Shown here piece after piece: positions 20,090 through 31,842 of a stretch of 64,000 nucleotides of DNA. The stretch is from Doryteuthis pealeii. Its lineage: Eukaryota > Mollusca > Cephalopoda > Myopsida > Loliginidae. The DNA lies in assembly GCA_023376005.1 (NCBI GenBank), contig CM042157.1, positions 27,182,571-27,246,570 on the forward strand, read 5' to 3'. Under the pieces are notes generated by a model. That model searched no databases, had not been told where the DNA came from, and saw only the letters and a program-made list of their open reading frames with translations. The position numbers were made by a program, and so were the translations under genes. The stretch's first letter is position 1. Every line of letters starts with the position of its first letter.

Positions 20090-22430
20090 CTTCAATCCAT
20101 TCTCCTCTCGTCAGATTTCCAGAAAAACTGGGGTCAGCCAACGTGACCAGTTTCATATCAGCCACGCTGAGGCCCCTTGTGGAAATTGGGGTCAAGCTGA
20201 ACCTCAAAGACCTTGGTGGTCACTTCCGTTGTCCGCTAATTGATCCAAAATACGCACATTCTGCACAACAATCTTGCGTTTTCGGGGCTTACGACTTGCA
20301 CCACTGCTTGTAACAGCCCTCCACAAGGGTTGTAGATAGTCCTGGCCTTCCTGTCTGCCATTGGCAGAAGTCCGATTCGACCGCTGGTGTGGAATTAATT
20401 CTGCCTGCAAACGCAATTTCCAAATCACAACTAAAACTGCCCGGCGTGGTAGCGTCGGAAATTACAGTTACAGAAATGGGGTTTCAGGTCAAACAACAGA
20501 GCAAATATCACGAAGCGTCGATCCCAGGGGCCAGCCCCACACCCCCCAGCAGCAACACTTTCCCCTCGATTTAAGAAGGCAGGGATGGGTTTATTGCCCC
20601 AGTGCTGAGGCGCCTCCTTTAGGGGATTTAGACGCAGATTTTTAACAAACCCGCCACAATGTAGTTCCGGCTCGTGGTGGTCCCTCACGTTAAATAGGGC
20701 CTGTGGCCTAACCTAGTACAAGTGCGGTACGAGGATAATACTACGGTCGGGTGTTCTGGATCCCTGTCCGGACAAACCCTGCGCCCGCATGTGCATCTTG
20801 GGATTCGCCCCGCAGGGTCTCACCTCGGTGGCCTTGATTCAAACCGACCCAAGTTGCCTCTGACTGCTTAAATAACAAGTTGGTGAGCTTTCGAGCAGAT
20901 TCCATTATTGGCAAACCCTTGAGCTCTTCTCTCTCTCTCTAGCTCTCATAACTCTTCTTCTTCGCCTCGCTTGGCTTCGCATCCATATCTTCTGGCCTCC
21001 GTTTTTCCCGCCTCCTGTCTCCTGCCTCCAGCCAGCTAAGCCTGCTACTACTTTCCACTCCTTTCCGCCGACGTTCCAGTCCTCCAGTACCCAGATCCAG
21101 CGCCAGCGTGAACTCCACTCGGCTATTCTTCTGAGGCCAGCTTCTTCCTTCTATACAACGGTCTTTTCTCTCAGGACACTGCCCAACTACTGCTAACTTC
21201 TCTTCTCTTCTGGCCACCCTCGGCTCCGGTTCGATCCCTCACGACTCGGGCCCTGCCTTGGTCCCTTGATCTCGGTCCGTCCGTAGCATCTCGGTCCTGT
21301 CGCTATCGAACAACCGCGCACTACAGTATCCCGACTCACTGGCAAACCGTTAACACGGTATCCCGACCTCACTGGCGACCCACACTATATTCACCGTGCC
21401 CATGCGACCTCCGACCAGACCTCCGCGTTACCTGCAGTAATCCCAAATGTACCGGCAACTGCCCCGTTCCAGCCCACCGACGACCCTGGCTACTGCCGAT
21501 CCAGGCTTCGGCCAGCTTTCTCCTCAACCGACTCTTCCTTCAGGGAGCCAGACTACTGACCTTCATCTACCAGCTACTTCACATTGGTTCACACAACATA
21601 ATCTCGCAGTCCTCCGGAAGACACACCCACGTTCAGTCAATTGGATCAATCATCGACCTTCGACCCTGCAGTTTGTTGCATAGGCCCCTGGACTCGGGCC
21701 ACAAAATCGTACATTGTATATAACTGTTGCTGGGTCGTATGGTTAGTAGTGGAGTATAAAGATTCACACGTAGACCAGTATGTAGTAGTAAGACTTTGAA
21801 TATTGTTTATTTCTTTTCCCTCGCGGTGCGGGTGGGTGGAACGAGCTGAATAAACGTGCACTACGAATGTTGGCAAGGCTGGCGATCGGGGAGGTGAACG
21901 GGTGTGTGTGTGTGGGCGAGCCCTCCTGCCCGCTAGCAAGCGCTCGACCGTGTCGAGGTCAGACTCCTTTTGTGCCTGATTCGTCGCTCCCTATCTGACC
22001 TCTAACTGCTAACTGCTGACCGCTTAAGTAAAAGGCAGCCATACCCACACATCCTCTTGTTCCTTTGACCGGAAAGTTCTTTTCTTCTTTCCCCTTCCAG
22101 TCTCTTTGTTTCAAATTCCCCGTTTGTACAGAGGAAAGTCTTTTGTTACACCCTTCTTTTGTTACCCCAGACTTTCTGTCTAAGCTATCTATTATTTTCT
22201 TTTGTCAATTTTTCTTTCTTTGTCAGGTTTCGAATTTCCGCGCAAAATAAATACGATGAATCCTAAAACATAACACAGTGCCCATCGCGCCACATTCCGA
22301 TCGTCTTCTCCACAACCGATTCACATCTGACGCAACCAACATCTTCCTGGCCTAAGATATAATTTCAATGATCCTTTCAGCTTTCAACATATCATTTATG
22401 TAGTTCGGGCGAATAAAGATTTTTGTTCTT
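20090..22430. other. Relatively GC-rich, pyrimidine-rich block, copy 1
   Basis: Clearly higher in GC than its surroundings, with CTCC/TTCC-rich stretches. Contains GAGTATAAAG (21752) and GAATAAACGT (21849), which could be a TATA box and poly-A signal of an LTR. Several short ORFs overlap on both strands; none is preserved in the cleaner copy 2 (48890-51070). Unrecognised; possibly a retroelement 5' region. Confidence 0.35.
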
Positions 22431-22544
22431 GTTAATCAAAATCTCCTCGTTTGTTCCGTCCTTTAAACTGGTTTGTGTCATTCATCCCCTTTAAATCAAA
22501 AAACAAAAGTCGCGCGGAGTCGACGTCGCTTATCGCTACCGTGA

Positions 22545-22598
22545 CATAAATATATATATAATATATAGTATATATAATATATATATAATATATGAGAG

Positions 22599-22636
<38 letters not shown>

Positions 22637-22705
22637 AGAGGATCTGGTGAGTCTAATTCTTGGGTGAATATATTATATATTGTATATATATTTATCATTA
22701 TATAA
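22545..22705. repeat. (TA)n-(GA)n compound microsatellite
   Basis: Interrupted (TA)n then GAGAGAGAGG-type runs. The clean version is at 51181-51275. Confidence 0.85.
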
Positions 22706-22973
22706 CATGTCTATGATATATCTATAATATATAATTTTTGGGGTTTTGTGTGAAGCATGGACTGGGAATGAAAATAAGAAACTCAGTTGGTTTTTAAGTG
22801 TTAAGTTTCATTTTATTTCATATCTATACGTTTCGGACTTGACCTTCCTTTAGTCAATTATTCATTATATCTGATAAACAATATCAATATATAATATATT
22901 CACACTGAGAACTAGACTCACATATATACCAACAAAGAAGCATAACGTGGACTTCACAACGACAATATATATC

Positions 22974-23005
<32 letters not shown>

Positions 23006-23371
23006 AGACATAATGACGGGCATCTTTCTTTTTAATTGCACAACTCCATAATCTTGAGTGCGCACGAGAAGCGTCAATCAGGGAAATCATATTGGATAAC
23101 GTTTGGTCTTTGGAATAAAGGAAGCGTTGAAACTTACGGAATATCTAATTCAAAAAATGCCCCTCATTTATTTTACACGCCCATCATCCGAGACACGCCA
23201 CGGAGAAGCGTTAATGATTATAAAAGTTTCTTTGGTTATATCAACAAATAGTAATAGTTTTTTGAATATGTACCATGGATAAACTCCGGACCGCAAACAC
23301 GTGTAAGTAAATTGATTAAAATATCCTATTCTTAATCCATTCTATATTTCTTCCTTATATTTCGCTTTTCA

Positions 23372-23895
23372 GTACACGGACCATCATGCCGTAACACACA
23401 TACACACAACACGTACGCATACACACGTAGCACGGCGTGTCGCACATTATATTATATATATATGTTATATATTTATATATGTGCGACACGCGTGTAGTGT
23501 GTATGCGTACGTGTGTGGTGTGTTTGTGTGTGTGTACGTGGCATGTATGGTCGTGTACATGCGCGTGTATGTGCATATGTGTTTGTTGGTTGTGTGGTGT
23601 GTGTGTGCATGCATGTATGAGCGTGTGCGTGCGCGCGTATATGCGTGCATGTATGTGCATGCATTGCATGTGTCTTTGTTACGCATACTGTTGTATGTAT
23701 GTTTGTAACGTGGTAATGTAAACGATCGTGTTATATGTATGCATGTAAATGTATGTGTGTTTGTACGTGGTGTGTGTGAGTGGTCTGTTGCCCGCATGTA
23801 ATGTGTAGCGTAATGCGTGTGTTGTCCTGTGTGTACATGTGTTGGCGTAATTGTGGCGTATATATGTGCAATTGTGGAGCCCTCATAGTAGTATG
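23372..23895. repeat. Alternating purine-pyrimidine (GT/GC/AT) tract with palindrome, noisy
   Basis: An inverted repeat (23372-23561) around a (TA)-rich centre is followed by TG/CA/GC alternation up to the gap. ORFs of Thr/His/Cys repeats here are artefacts. Confidence 0.7.
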
Positions 23896-23900
23896 CGTAT

Positions 23901-24000
23901 NNNNNNNNNNNNNNNNNNNNNNNNNNNNNNNNNNNNNNNNNNNNNNNNNNNNNNNNNNNNNNNNNNNNNNNNNNNNNNNNNNNNNNNNNNNNNNNNNNNN
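23901..24000. other. Assembly gap (100 N)
   Basis: Exactly 100 N, the usual placeholder for a gap of unknown size between contigs. The left flank aligns to about 52501 in copy 2; the right flank does not continue copy 2. Confidence 0.98.
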
Positions 24001-24739
24001 CAAAGCCCGAATTTTTCCAAAGGTATTTCATCAAGAAAATGTAAGTTCCTCTCTGATTATGATTTTTTTCGCTATCACATGTTTGTATCTGTGACGTCGG
24101 AATACTTCGAACTTTTGAATATAACTACTTTCACATGAACTTTTGACTAAGGTCATTTTCTATTTGAACTTTTGCCAAGTGGCTAGTAATTTTACAGAGA
24201 CTTTGAGAGTAGAAAAAAAAAGAATATTGAATGCGGATATACGCATAATTAACTCACAAGATTGAAAGTCATTGATGTTTATACTTTTAATAACTTCATT
24301 TGTTTTCTTGTTGATATAAATGATACTGCGTCTGTGGTCTTTTGGCACTGTCAATGTTAAAGCTTTTACATTTCTCTGCATATTCTCTACCTTTTGGAGC
24401 GGGGAAGTGAAACACTGGATATTCCCCTCTCCCCTTTTGTATTGAACTCACCGGCCTGGGGCCTGTCGTATTCTTTTTTCTTTTCTTTCCGACCCTGTGT
24501 TTGATCGTCCCTTATCATCTCAGGCGGTCGTAACAATATATATATATATTTGTTGAATTTTTAAAATATAAAAGTTTTTCATAAGCAACTACCCAGGTTT
24601 CAGGTTATTTCACCATCGTCAGGTTGCTAATCTCCTGGTGTTTATTTGAAGAGATTTTGTGTTGTGTTATTAAATAAAGCTCCTACAAAATTTGTGGTTG
24701 AGGCACTGTGATTTCTTTATTTCACCCCAAACAAATTTT

Positions 24740-24781
<42 letters not shown>

Positions 24782-24960
24782 ATATATTGTGAAAATGTAT
24801 TAAAGGAATAGTGATCCTCTTTCACCGGACGCCGGTGGCGGCCTGTGGAGATTTAGATAAAATTGAATTAAATTAAATTAAAATAAGATTAAAATAAATA
24901 AAACGTTCTGAGCGTCTCTACTCTGGCGTTCGGAGTTAACGGCCTGTTTATTCCACTCTC
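24001..24960. other. No gene seen; microsatellites
   Basis: Unique in the window. Contains (TA)n at 24534-24550 and 24742-24786 and an AATTAAA-type run at 24860-24900. Nothing coding. Confidence 0.5.
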
Positions 24961-24963
24961 AAT

Positions 24964-25445
24964 CTACCCTTCGAAAGAGTTGCTCTCCGTATCGTTAAAA
25001 ACCTCAGATGGCGACGAATCGGAACCCTCACCTCTCCGTATCGTCAGAAACCCCAGACGGCGACGACCAGGAACCCCCAGCACGTTGGGAGCAAGAGCGG
25101 CAAACGCACTCCTAATAACCAATTCTTCAGGGCCCAACCAGTTACGTGGAACAGTAATATCAAGGATAAACAGCTAAGTTTCCGCAGGCAATTTTATCTG
25201 CAAACCATCAACTGTAACCCCTTTGATACATTCAATTCTCCTAGAAGTACTTTTACCAACCAAACTCATTGAACTCTTGAGCATTCCATAAAATTCATTT
25301 GGTTATTTCTTTCTAGGCTTTTTGTATACCCCTGTTTGATATTTGTTGTGTTTTTTACGTATAGTAAACGTTTTGTTCTATAAAGTCGTTTGTCTCCTTT
25401 CTTCAAAGCTGCTCCCATCTCCTCACTGCGTCGAAGTACGGTCTA
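24964..25445 (-). pseudogene. Unrecognised protein remnant, possibly retroelement-derived
   Basis: Reading the minus strand from about 25445: RRSEEMGAALKKGDKRLYRT, TKRLLYVKNTTNIKQGYT, then after a frameshift near 25290 KSSMSLVGKSTSRRIECI, VDGLQIKLPAET, a stop, LDITVPRNWLGPEELVIR, SAFAALAPNVLGVPG, and an acidic end closed by TAG (24966-24964). One stop and one shift in about 155 codons, with amphipathic, protein-like composition. The end of the frame contains a 45-bp near-tandem repeat. Followed on the same strand by GAATAAAC, a possible poly-A signal. A gag-like or host-gene remnant is possible; the family is not recognised. Confidence 0.45.
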
Positions 25446-25502
25446 TTCTCTTACAAAACGTAGGGTTTAGACAGTGCTTTTCCGGGGATAAAAAATCCCC
25501 AT

Positions 25503-25511
25503 AATATATAT

Positions 25512-25553
<42 letters not shown>
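25503..25553. repeat. (TA)n microsatellite
   Basis: TA array, once interrupted. Confidence 0.9.
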
Positions 25554-25554
<1 letters not shown>

Positions 25555-25574
25555 CATTTGACACAGATTTTGAT

Positions 25575-25705
25575 ATGGCTTTTAACTAATTAATTTTCAA
25601 ATTAGGTATGACTTCAATTAAGCACATATTCTCCCAAAATTGTCGGCTAATAAAAAAAAGCCATATAAAAAATAAACACATCGTTTTTTTACTTACTTTT
25701 ATACT
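25575..25705 (+). repeat. SINE-E 3' fragment
   Basis: TAATTAATTTTCAAATTAGG, GACTTCAATTAAGCACATAT and TTGTCGGCTAAT, then a TTTACTTAC tail. Matches the end of the full SINE-E that follows. Confidence 0.65.
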
Positions 25706-25769
25706 GTCGTGCGATAAGTCCCCAAAAAGTGGTATATAAATAAGTTCAAAAGGAACGAAGAATCTAGGA

Positions 25770-26083
25770 TAGGCCAGCTGGTGTAGTGGTTAGAATCCCC
25801 GCCAGTCAGCTTGGCAGTCAATGTTTTGAGTCACACACGAAGCAGTCTCCCATGTCTATAACCTTGCTGATGAGACCTAATATGTCGAAATGTACATACA
25901 GGGATTGACATTTTCTCGATTTGTTTAGCCTTACATTTGAACATATATGCTCGCCTAAATTCATTAATTATTAACTAATTAATTTTCAAAATTAGGTATG
26001 ACTTCAATTAAGCACATATCCTCCAAAAATTGTCGGCCAAAAAAGAGCCACATAAAAAATAAACCCATCGTTTGTTTACTTAC

Positions 26084-26092
<9 letters not shown>
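25770..26092 (+). repeat. SINE-E, full length, tRNA-derived
   Basis: Head GGCCAGCTGGTGTAGTGGTT (box A-like) with a weak box B; body ACCTTGCTGATGAGACCTAA, CATTTTCTCGATTTGTTTAG and TTGTCGGCC; tail TTTACTTACTTTCATATATA into (TA)n (26092-26134). Other copies: 25575, 26600 (reversed), 26715 and 28180 (reversed). Confidence 0.7.
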
Positions 26093-26134
<42 letters not shown>

Positions 26135-26137
<3 letters not shown>

Positions 26138-26560
26138 TTAACGGATCGGACAGGCATAAAGTCAGTAGGGGTTTGCTTCTGGCTGAAGTTAGTTGTTGAG
26201 CCTAGCCACACTGAAGAGGCGTGAAACTCCGAAACATGGTGTCTGTGGATGACTTATTACATGCTCCCGGAACCCGATAGAGCTCGTTAGAAGCGACTTT
26301 AATAAACTTTCACCGCCAGCATAACGCAATGATCCTCTGTTTACAGACTTATCTATCTGGTGATCGTAAAGTATATACACAGATGTATGTATTTAAAACA
26401 GTTAAAACACCGCTCCTTAAACGGCAGTTGACAATGGCCTATAGGTTAACGGATCGGACAGGCGTAAAGTCAGTTGGGTTTTGCTTCTGATCGGAGTTAC
26501 CTGTTGTGTCTAGCCACACTGAAGAGGAGTGAAACGCCGAAACAAGATTATTGTGGATGA

Positions 26561-26580
<20 letters not shown>
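26135..26580 (+). repeat. SINE-D bodies, two in tandem
   Basis: Two copies (26145-26260 and 26440-26565) of the block GGATCGGACAGGC.TAAAGTC, GTCTAGCCACACTGAAGAGG-like and CGAAAC...GTGGATGACTTA, each running into other repeat or (TA)n. The tRNA head is absent here; it is seen at 55495. Confidence 0.6.
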
Positions 26581-26595
<15 letters not shown>

Positions 26596-26599
<4 letters not shown>

Positions 26600-26807
26600 A
26601 GGGTATGTGCTTAATTGAAGTCGTACCTAATTTTGAAAATTAATTAGATAATAATTAATGAATTTTAGGCGGGCATATAAGTTCAAATGTAAGGCTAAAC
26701 GAATCGAGAAAATGTCAAAATTAGGTACGACTTCAATTAAGCACATATCCTCCAAAAATTGTCGGCTTAAAGCCATATATAAATACACGTTTGTTTGTTT
26801 ACTTAAC

Positions 26808-26815
<8 letters not shown>
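26596..26815. repeat. Two SINE-E fragments, head to head
   Basis: 26600-26718 is reversed SINE-E and 26715-26815 is forward SINE-E, giving a palindromic join. Flanked on both sides by (TA)n. Confidence 0.6.
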
Positions 26816-26863
<48 letters not shown>

Positions 26864-27004
26864 GGTATACTAAAAAATGGAAGCACCGTTTAAGCCATCT
26901 TTTTTGAGTTGTGAATAAAAGGCGGAAGTGATCACTTCTCGTGGTTAACGTCAGCTGGACTACCCGTGTTATTATTTCGCTAAGCATGTTACAACAATAT
27001 ATAT

Positions 27005-27047
<43 letters not shown>

Positions 27048-27060
27048 ATATATACCTGTA
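26816..27060. repeat. (TA)n tracts with a short unique middle
   Basis: (TA)n at 26814-26860 and 26997-27052; between them a stretch ending in CGCTAAGCATGTTACAACAA. Confidence 0.8.
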
Positions 27061-27084
27061 TGACATTTGTATATATAAGGAACC

Positions 27085-27200
27085 ATTCTGATAAAAATTC
27101 AGTCGGGTTTTTCTCCTGGTCCTAAGTAGTTGCTGTGTCTAGCCACTCTGATGAGACGTTAAACGTCGAAACCCGGTGTCTGTTGATAACAACATCCATA
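27085..27200 (+). repeat. SINE-D body fragment
   Basis: CAGTCGGGTTTTTCTCCTGG, GTGTCTAGCCACTCTGATGA and CGAAACCCGGTGTCTGTTG. Confidence 0.6.
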
Positions 27201-27260
27201 ATCCGCGCAGAGCTGATTGGTGTAGATATTTTCTGGTCAGCCTACACTGGTATGTCCATG

Positions 27261-27261
<1 letters not shown>

Positions 27262-27308
<47 letters not shown>

Positions 27309-27320
27309 AACACAAACACA
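27262..27320. repeat. (CA)n microsatellite
   Basis: About 20 perfect CA units, then CA-rich sequence. Confidence 0.95.
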
Positions 27321-27515
27321 TATATGGAAATCATATCTCACAATGTTAAATCGACAGTTCTTTCAGTTAGGCATGACATAAACCAAGACGGGTTGATATG
27401 CCATTAAAATTAATAAACCAAACCAAACATATTGAGTTCTCTTATATTCGTTATAACTCCAACTTATTCAGTTAATCATTTTATCACCGGTCGAAGTTGC
27501 GACTAACTTGATATT

Positions 27516-27892
27516 TGATGTAATGTAAATACCTAGGTACCCACCTCACTATAATCTGATTGGATAGTGTCCTCTATAAGTATTCGACACTGTGGTGGTA
27601 CAGGCGCCTACTAGCCTACTAGCAAGATTACCACGACGACTACTCGGAAGACGTCTACTATTACTGCTACTCGATGAACCAGCTACTACTGCAATAATAT
27701 ACATTACTACAACTTCATAATATATCCTGTAACTCGGATATATCAGTGGCGCCGAGGAATTCAGAACAAATCACAAGTTGAACCAACATCCGGCCAAGAA
27801 TTAATCGACAACGCTACTGTATTACTGAACCACTTGGACTTTGACGAGGCGCCTGGAGAATAGGCAGATGGGAGCTGCACAAGAATGCTGGT
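27516..27892 (+). mobile_element. Candidate LTR with primer-binding site and leader fragment
   Basis: A TG start near 27516, a TATA-like CTATAAGTA at about 27573 and a CA end at 27744-27745 are followed one base later by TGGCGCCGAGGAATTC (27747-27762). TGGCGCC is the start of a typical tRNA-complementary primer site, as in many Gypsy-type elements. The leader is cut off at 27892 by SINE-D sequence. No second LTR is seen, so the left boundary is uncertain. Confidence 0.45.
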
Positions 27893-27959
27893 CGGAGTTA
27901 GTTGTTGTGTCTAGCCACACATCTTATAGTGTGACAACTATAAGGTGGGGAGAGTTTTA

Positions 27960-28170
27960 TGCTCTTTCTCTTTAATATATAGAATGAATAGAGAATGAAT
28001 GAGAAAAGTATTGTCATATGAAAGTGCTCAATGCTAAAATAGCAGAGCAGGGCAGATTTTTTAATCAAATATTATAAATTATGGATTTAATATCCCGTTA
28101 CTAAAGTTTTTCGCCCCACTCTGTGCAGACAAAAAGCCAAACATTCCCTTTACTTGTTGGGAGACATCTC
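27960..28170. other. No gene seen
   Basis: AT-rich spacer after a SINE-D fragment (27893-27930). Confidence 0.5.
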
Positions 28171-28179
28171 CAACCCTGT

Positions 28180-28405
28180 ATTTATTTTTTATGTGGCCTT
28201 TTTAGCCGACAGGATATGTGCTTAATTAAAGTCATACCTAATTTTGAAAATTAATTAGTTAATAATTAATGAATTTAGGCAGGCATATATGTTCAAATGT
28301 AAGGCTAAACAAATCGAGAAAATGTCAATCCCGGTATGTACATTTCGAGCTATTAGGTCTCATCAGCAAGGTTAGAGACATGGGAGAGTGCTCCGTGTGT
28401 CTCAA
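28180..28405 (-). repeat. SINE-E, reversed, nearly full length
   Basis: From GGCCTTTTTAGCCGACAGGA to GGTTAGAGACATGGGAGAGT: tail on the left and head side on the right, the head cut by (TA)n at 28407-28511. Confidence 0.65.
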
Positions 28406-28435
28406 TATATATATATATATATATAATATGGTGTC

Positions 28436-28491
<56 letters not shown>

Positions 28492-28515
28492 ATGTATATA
28501 TATATATATGTAATA

Positions 28516-28680
28516 AAGTAAAGAAATAACAAAAGACTAAGAGATTTAGCTTTATAGTCTATTTCAGGGAGCTTAGAGTGTCTAACTCTCCCAACTCATC
28601 AGATTCGTATCTGATGAGTCAGGAGAGTTAGACACTTTGTCTAAGCTCCCTAAAATAGTTTTTTGTTATTTCTTTACTTA
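28516..28680. mobile_element. Small foldback element
   Basis: Outer arms AGTAAAGAAATAACAAAAG / CTTTTTGTTATTTCTTTACT-like and inner arms CTATTTCAGGGAGCTTAGAG... / ...TCTAAGCTCCCTAAAATAG are inverted repeats. They enclose GACTCATCAGA-type sequence around a palindromic centre (CATCAGATTCGTATCTGATG). An unmatched piece of about 20 bp lies in the left arm. Confidence 0.7.
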
Positions 28681-28793
28681 TATATTTGCTCTGTGACTCT
28701 AACATTAAGAGCACACATTGAGCTCTCAAACTGCTGCAGTTTTCTTTAAATAAAATTTGTGTCGTAAGGAAGATTTCTTCTCTGGACTTTTGG

Positions 28794-28795
<2 letters not shown>

Positions 28796-28878
<83 letters not shown>

Positions 28879-28920
28879 GTCTCCGTGTGTGTGTGTGTGT
28901 GTGTGTGTTTGTGTGTGTAC
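28796..28920. repeat. (CTAT)n-(TA)n-(GT)n compound microsatellite
   Basis: Three consecutive simple repeats. Confidence 0.9.
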
Positions 28921-29336
28921 ACGTTAGGAATTCACGGAATGCATAATTCATATATAATAACAAAATGAAATTGAACTGAAATTCTGAGATAAATCGATGT
29001 CTATTTTAAAACTTGGCGAATAAATAACAACAGAGACAGCAAAGAAGATCTAATTGAATATACCGCTGCATCAACAAATATAAATACATCAAATTAGAAA
29101 AAAAAACACTAAAGATTTTTATTTTTTTATTTTAATGTAAGTATTTATAAAGGTAAATATAATTATCTTTCTTTTGATCTAAAGCTGTTTTACTTTTTAT
29201 GAGAGTAGATCGTTTCCCACAAGATTTCAATTTGAGGTCAATACTGATAGCAACAGAACCACATACGAGAGTAATCTATAAACAAAAGGTATATTCTGAA
29301 AAATAAAATAAAAAATAAAACATTAAGAAAGTAAGA

Positions 29337-29340
<4 letters not shown>
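28921..29340. other. No gene seen
   Basis: AT-rich, low-copy; nothing recognised. Confidence 0.5.
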
Positions 29341-29413
<73 letters not shown>

Positions 29414-29421
29414 TATATATA
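29341..29421. repeat. (CT)n-(TA)n microsatellite
   Basis: About 14 CT units, then interrupted TA units. Confidence 0.95.
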
Positions 29422-29424
29422 TGA

Positions 29425-30575
29425 AAAATGAATGGAAGTGAATCCGACAGTGTGAAATAAATATTTAGAAAAACAAACACATGATGTAAAATTCGCTAAC
29501 AGAATTCTGTTTCGACCCTTTATTGAAGTGGTCTTCATCAAGAGCGAATTGTGTATGATAGAGAGAACGGTGAAAGTGGACCGTTATGAGACAAAGTTGG
29601 GGCAGATGAAACGTTCAATCTTATAACCGGAATTTTTTTTTAATTTAATTTTTTCTTTTTTTTTTTTAAATTTAGAAAATAATAATAAAATGAATTTTAT
29701 TTTATTTTATTAAAATCAGACGCATTATAGTCCACAAAGAAAACTCAAAAGAGTTTGATGTAAATGTGTATAAAAATGTAAAAGAAAGCATCAAAAAGTT
29801 CAAAAATCCCAGCACTGTAGACCACGATGTTCACCGGATAAGATGTAGAAATCCTGGTATTTTTGTTTTTTCAAAAGACAATATGAAAAATGAATGGAAG
29901 TGAATCCGACAGTGTGAAATAAATATTTTAGAAAAAACAAACACATGATGTAAAATGGAAGTTAATCCGACAGTATGAATTTAACATGTTTGAAAAAAAC
30001 AAATGATGTTAATAGTTTGCTGACAGAATCTGTTTCGACCGTTTTAATGGATCGGTCTTTATCAAGAGCAATTTTTTTTTTAAATGCGTAGTCTGTGTTA
30101 AAGAAAATATCTGGATTTTTACATCTCCGAAAGCTATGATCTACAACACTACGGATTTGTCAACACCACAAATTCTTTGAAACTTTACATATTTCTTCAA
30201 ATTGTGCTGTGGACTCTTAAACTGGAATATATCATGAACATTTTTGATACTTATTATACACTTTTTATATATTTTTACATCAAACTCTTTTGAGTTTTAT
30301 TATGGATTATAATGCTTCTGATTTTTTAAATCTGTGTTAAAAAGGAAATTAATTTTATTTTAAATAAAATTAATTTCCTTTTTAACACAGACTACGCATT
30401 TAAAAAAAAATTCTAGCATAGAATACTAGCGTTCGTTTGTACCACTCCTTCTAACGGTTATTTATCCCGTCTTTCGTTCATATGTTGCTATTGATGAAGA
30501 CCGATCTATTAAAAGGGTCGAAACAGATTCTGTCAGCAAACTATTAACATCATTTGTTTTTTCAAACATATATAT
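29425..30575. mobile_element. Family F foldback cluster, nested
   Basis: Left-type arms (GAATGGAAGTGAATCCGACA ... GTTTCGACC ... CATCAAGAGC) occur at 29425-29560 and, duplicated, at 29882-30075. The reverse-complement arm is at 30470-30575. 29981-30065 and 30493-30575 match well as inverted repeats. Near the centre lies a near-perfect palindrome (30331-30389) in AATTTTATTT sequence. Confidence 0.65.
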
Positions 30576-30656
30576 ATGGTGGACTCTCCTATCGTGAACG
30601 ATAGATGGGGACAGCAATGAGTGATTTGTTTCCTCCCACGTTGTGCATGCTATCAA

Positions 30657-31108
30657 GAAGACATTTTGTGTTTTCTAGAGTGGGATAGCAGCCCAACCTA
30701 TGAAGCCACACTGACAGATGGAGTCAGATGCTTTTGCTTTAACGTTAGACGGAGCTGATCTTCATGTTTCAGTCTATTTCCTTCAAGGCTCTTTAATTTA
30801 TCGAAACATGTCTTACGCCATTCTTTCCGATTTGATGCTAGATTTTTCCAAGCACTCAGTTTAATATTGAAGCGTTTCGAATTGTCATTCAATTTGTCTT
30901 TATAGCGTAAAAGTGGACGTACAATAGAACGCTTAGCATTTGGTAATTGTTCGTATAATATTTTCTTTGGAAGCCTGTTCTCATTCATTCTAACAACTTG
31001 ACCAGCTCACCTAAGCTGAAACTTTGCTAGTACAATTTCAATGCCAGCAATATTAATTTTTTTAATATTGTGCTATTTGTTACTCTATTATCCCATTTTA
31101 TACCGCAA
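30657..31108 (-). pseudogene. LINE-A C-terminal fragment, copy 2
   Basis: The ORF at 30698-30988 (96 codons) reads MNENRLPKKILYEQLPNA, LRYKDKLNDNSKRFNIKL, ASNRKEWRKTCFDKLKSLEG and ends TPSVSVAS. Unlike copy 1, the basic stretch stays in frame here, but a 12-base-scale deletion near 30700 removes most of the zinc finger. 5'-truncated at (TA)n. Confidence 0.8.
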
Positions 31109-31109
31109 A

Positions 31110-31171
31110 TATATATATATATTATATATATATATATATATTATATATATATATATGTAATATATGTAATA

Positions 31172-31209
<38 letters not shown>

Positions 31210-31214
31210 GTATA

Positions 31215-31255
<41 letters not shown>
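31110..31255. repeat. (TA)n microsatellite
   Basis: Long interrupted TA array, longer than the allele in copy 1. Confidence 0.95.
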
Positions 31256-31800
31256 GTTGTTGTTTGTTGGTTTTACGGCATGTCAACCTTGTTGGGTCAT
31301 TTTATGCCAAAGACGTTTTGTTTTATTCATTCCTAGATACTTAATTTTTTTCAAACACATTTTTCTATTTATCCCATAGATGGGATCCTAACAGGTACAA
31401 CCACTCTGATTCAGCGTAGACCTGGGATCATTGGTGACAAAGGGTTGCTCTACATTTCCCAGACCTCCAGAGCAGGAACCTCACCATCAGATAGAGTTTA
31501 ACATCATACCCAGAACATGAACACACTCAGCCAAAATATTGGGGTTGCTATCAGGGAATAGGGTTGGGACAATCAGATCAATGCTCGGGCTCGACGCGAC
31601 CAGCCGATTGATCGGAGGGGGCCTCTCCGACCGACCGACCGCCAAGCCAAAGTAAGGGCCAAAGTTGAGTTGCATGTCATGGACTGCTCTGCCACCAGAC
31701 TCCGTCCTTTTATCATAACAGGTGTCTCCATTGGTGGGAGAGGTCTTACCCCTATGCAGAGGTACAGTCGGTATATTATAAAGCCCCAACCGACAGGGTG
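31256..31800 (+). repeat. Family A repeat, copy 2
   Basis: Same element as 580-1135, with the TTTTACGGCATGTCAACC start preserved and a few one-base differences. Confidence 0.75.
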
Positions 31801-31842
31801 GGATAGATAGATATGAACAACTAAATATATTTATATATAGGA

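Noticed and set aside
20204..20688. Overlapping 60-94-codon ORFs on both strands
   Set aside because: None stays open in the cleaner copy at 48890-49440; frames depend on one-base insertions.
23465..24138. ORFs running through the gap
   Set aside because: They cross 100 N and a microsatellite; no real reading frame.
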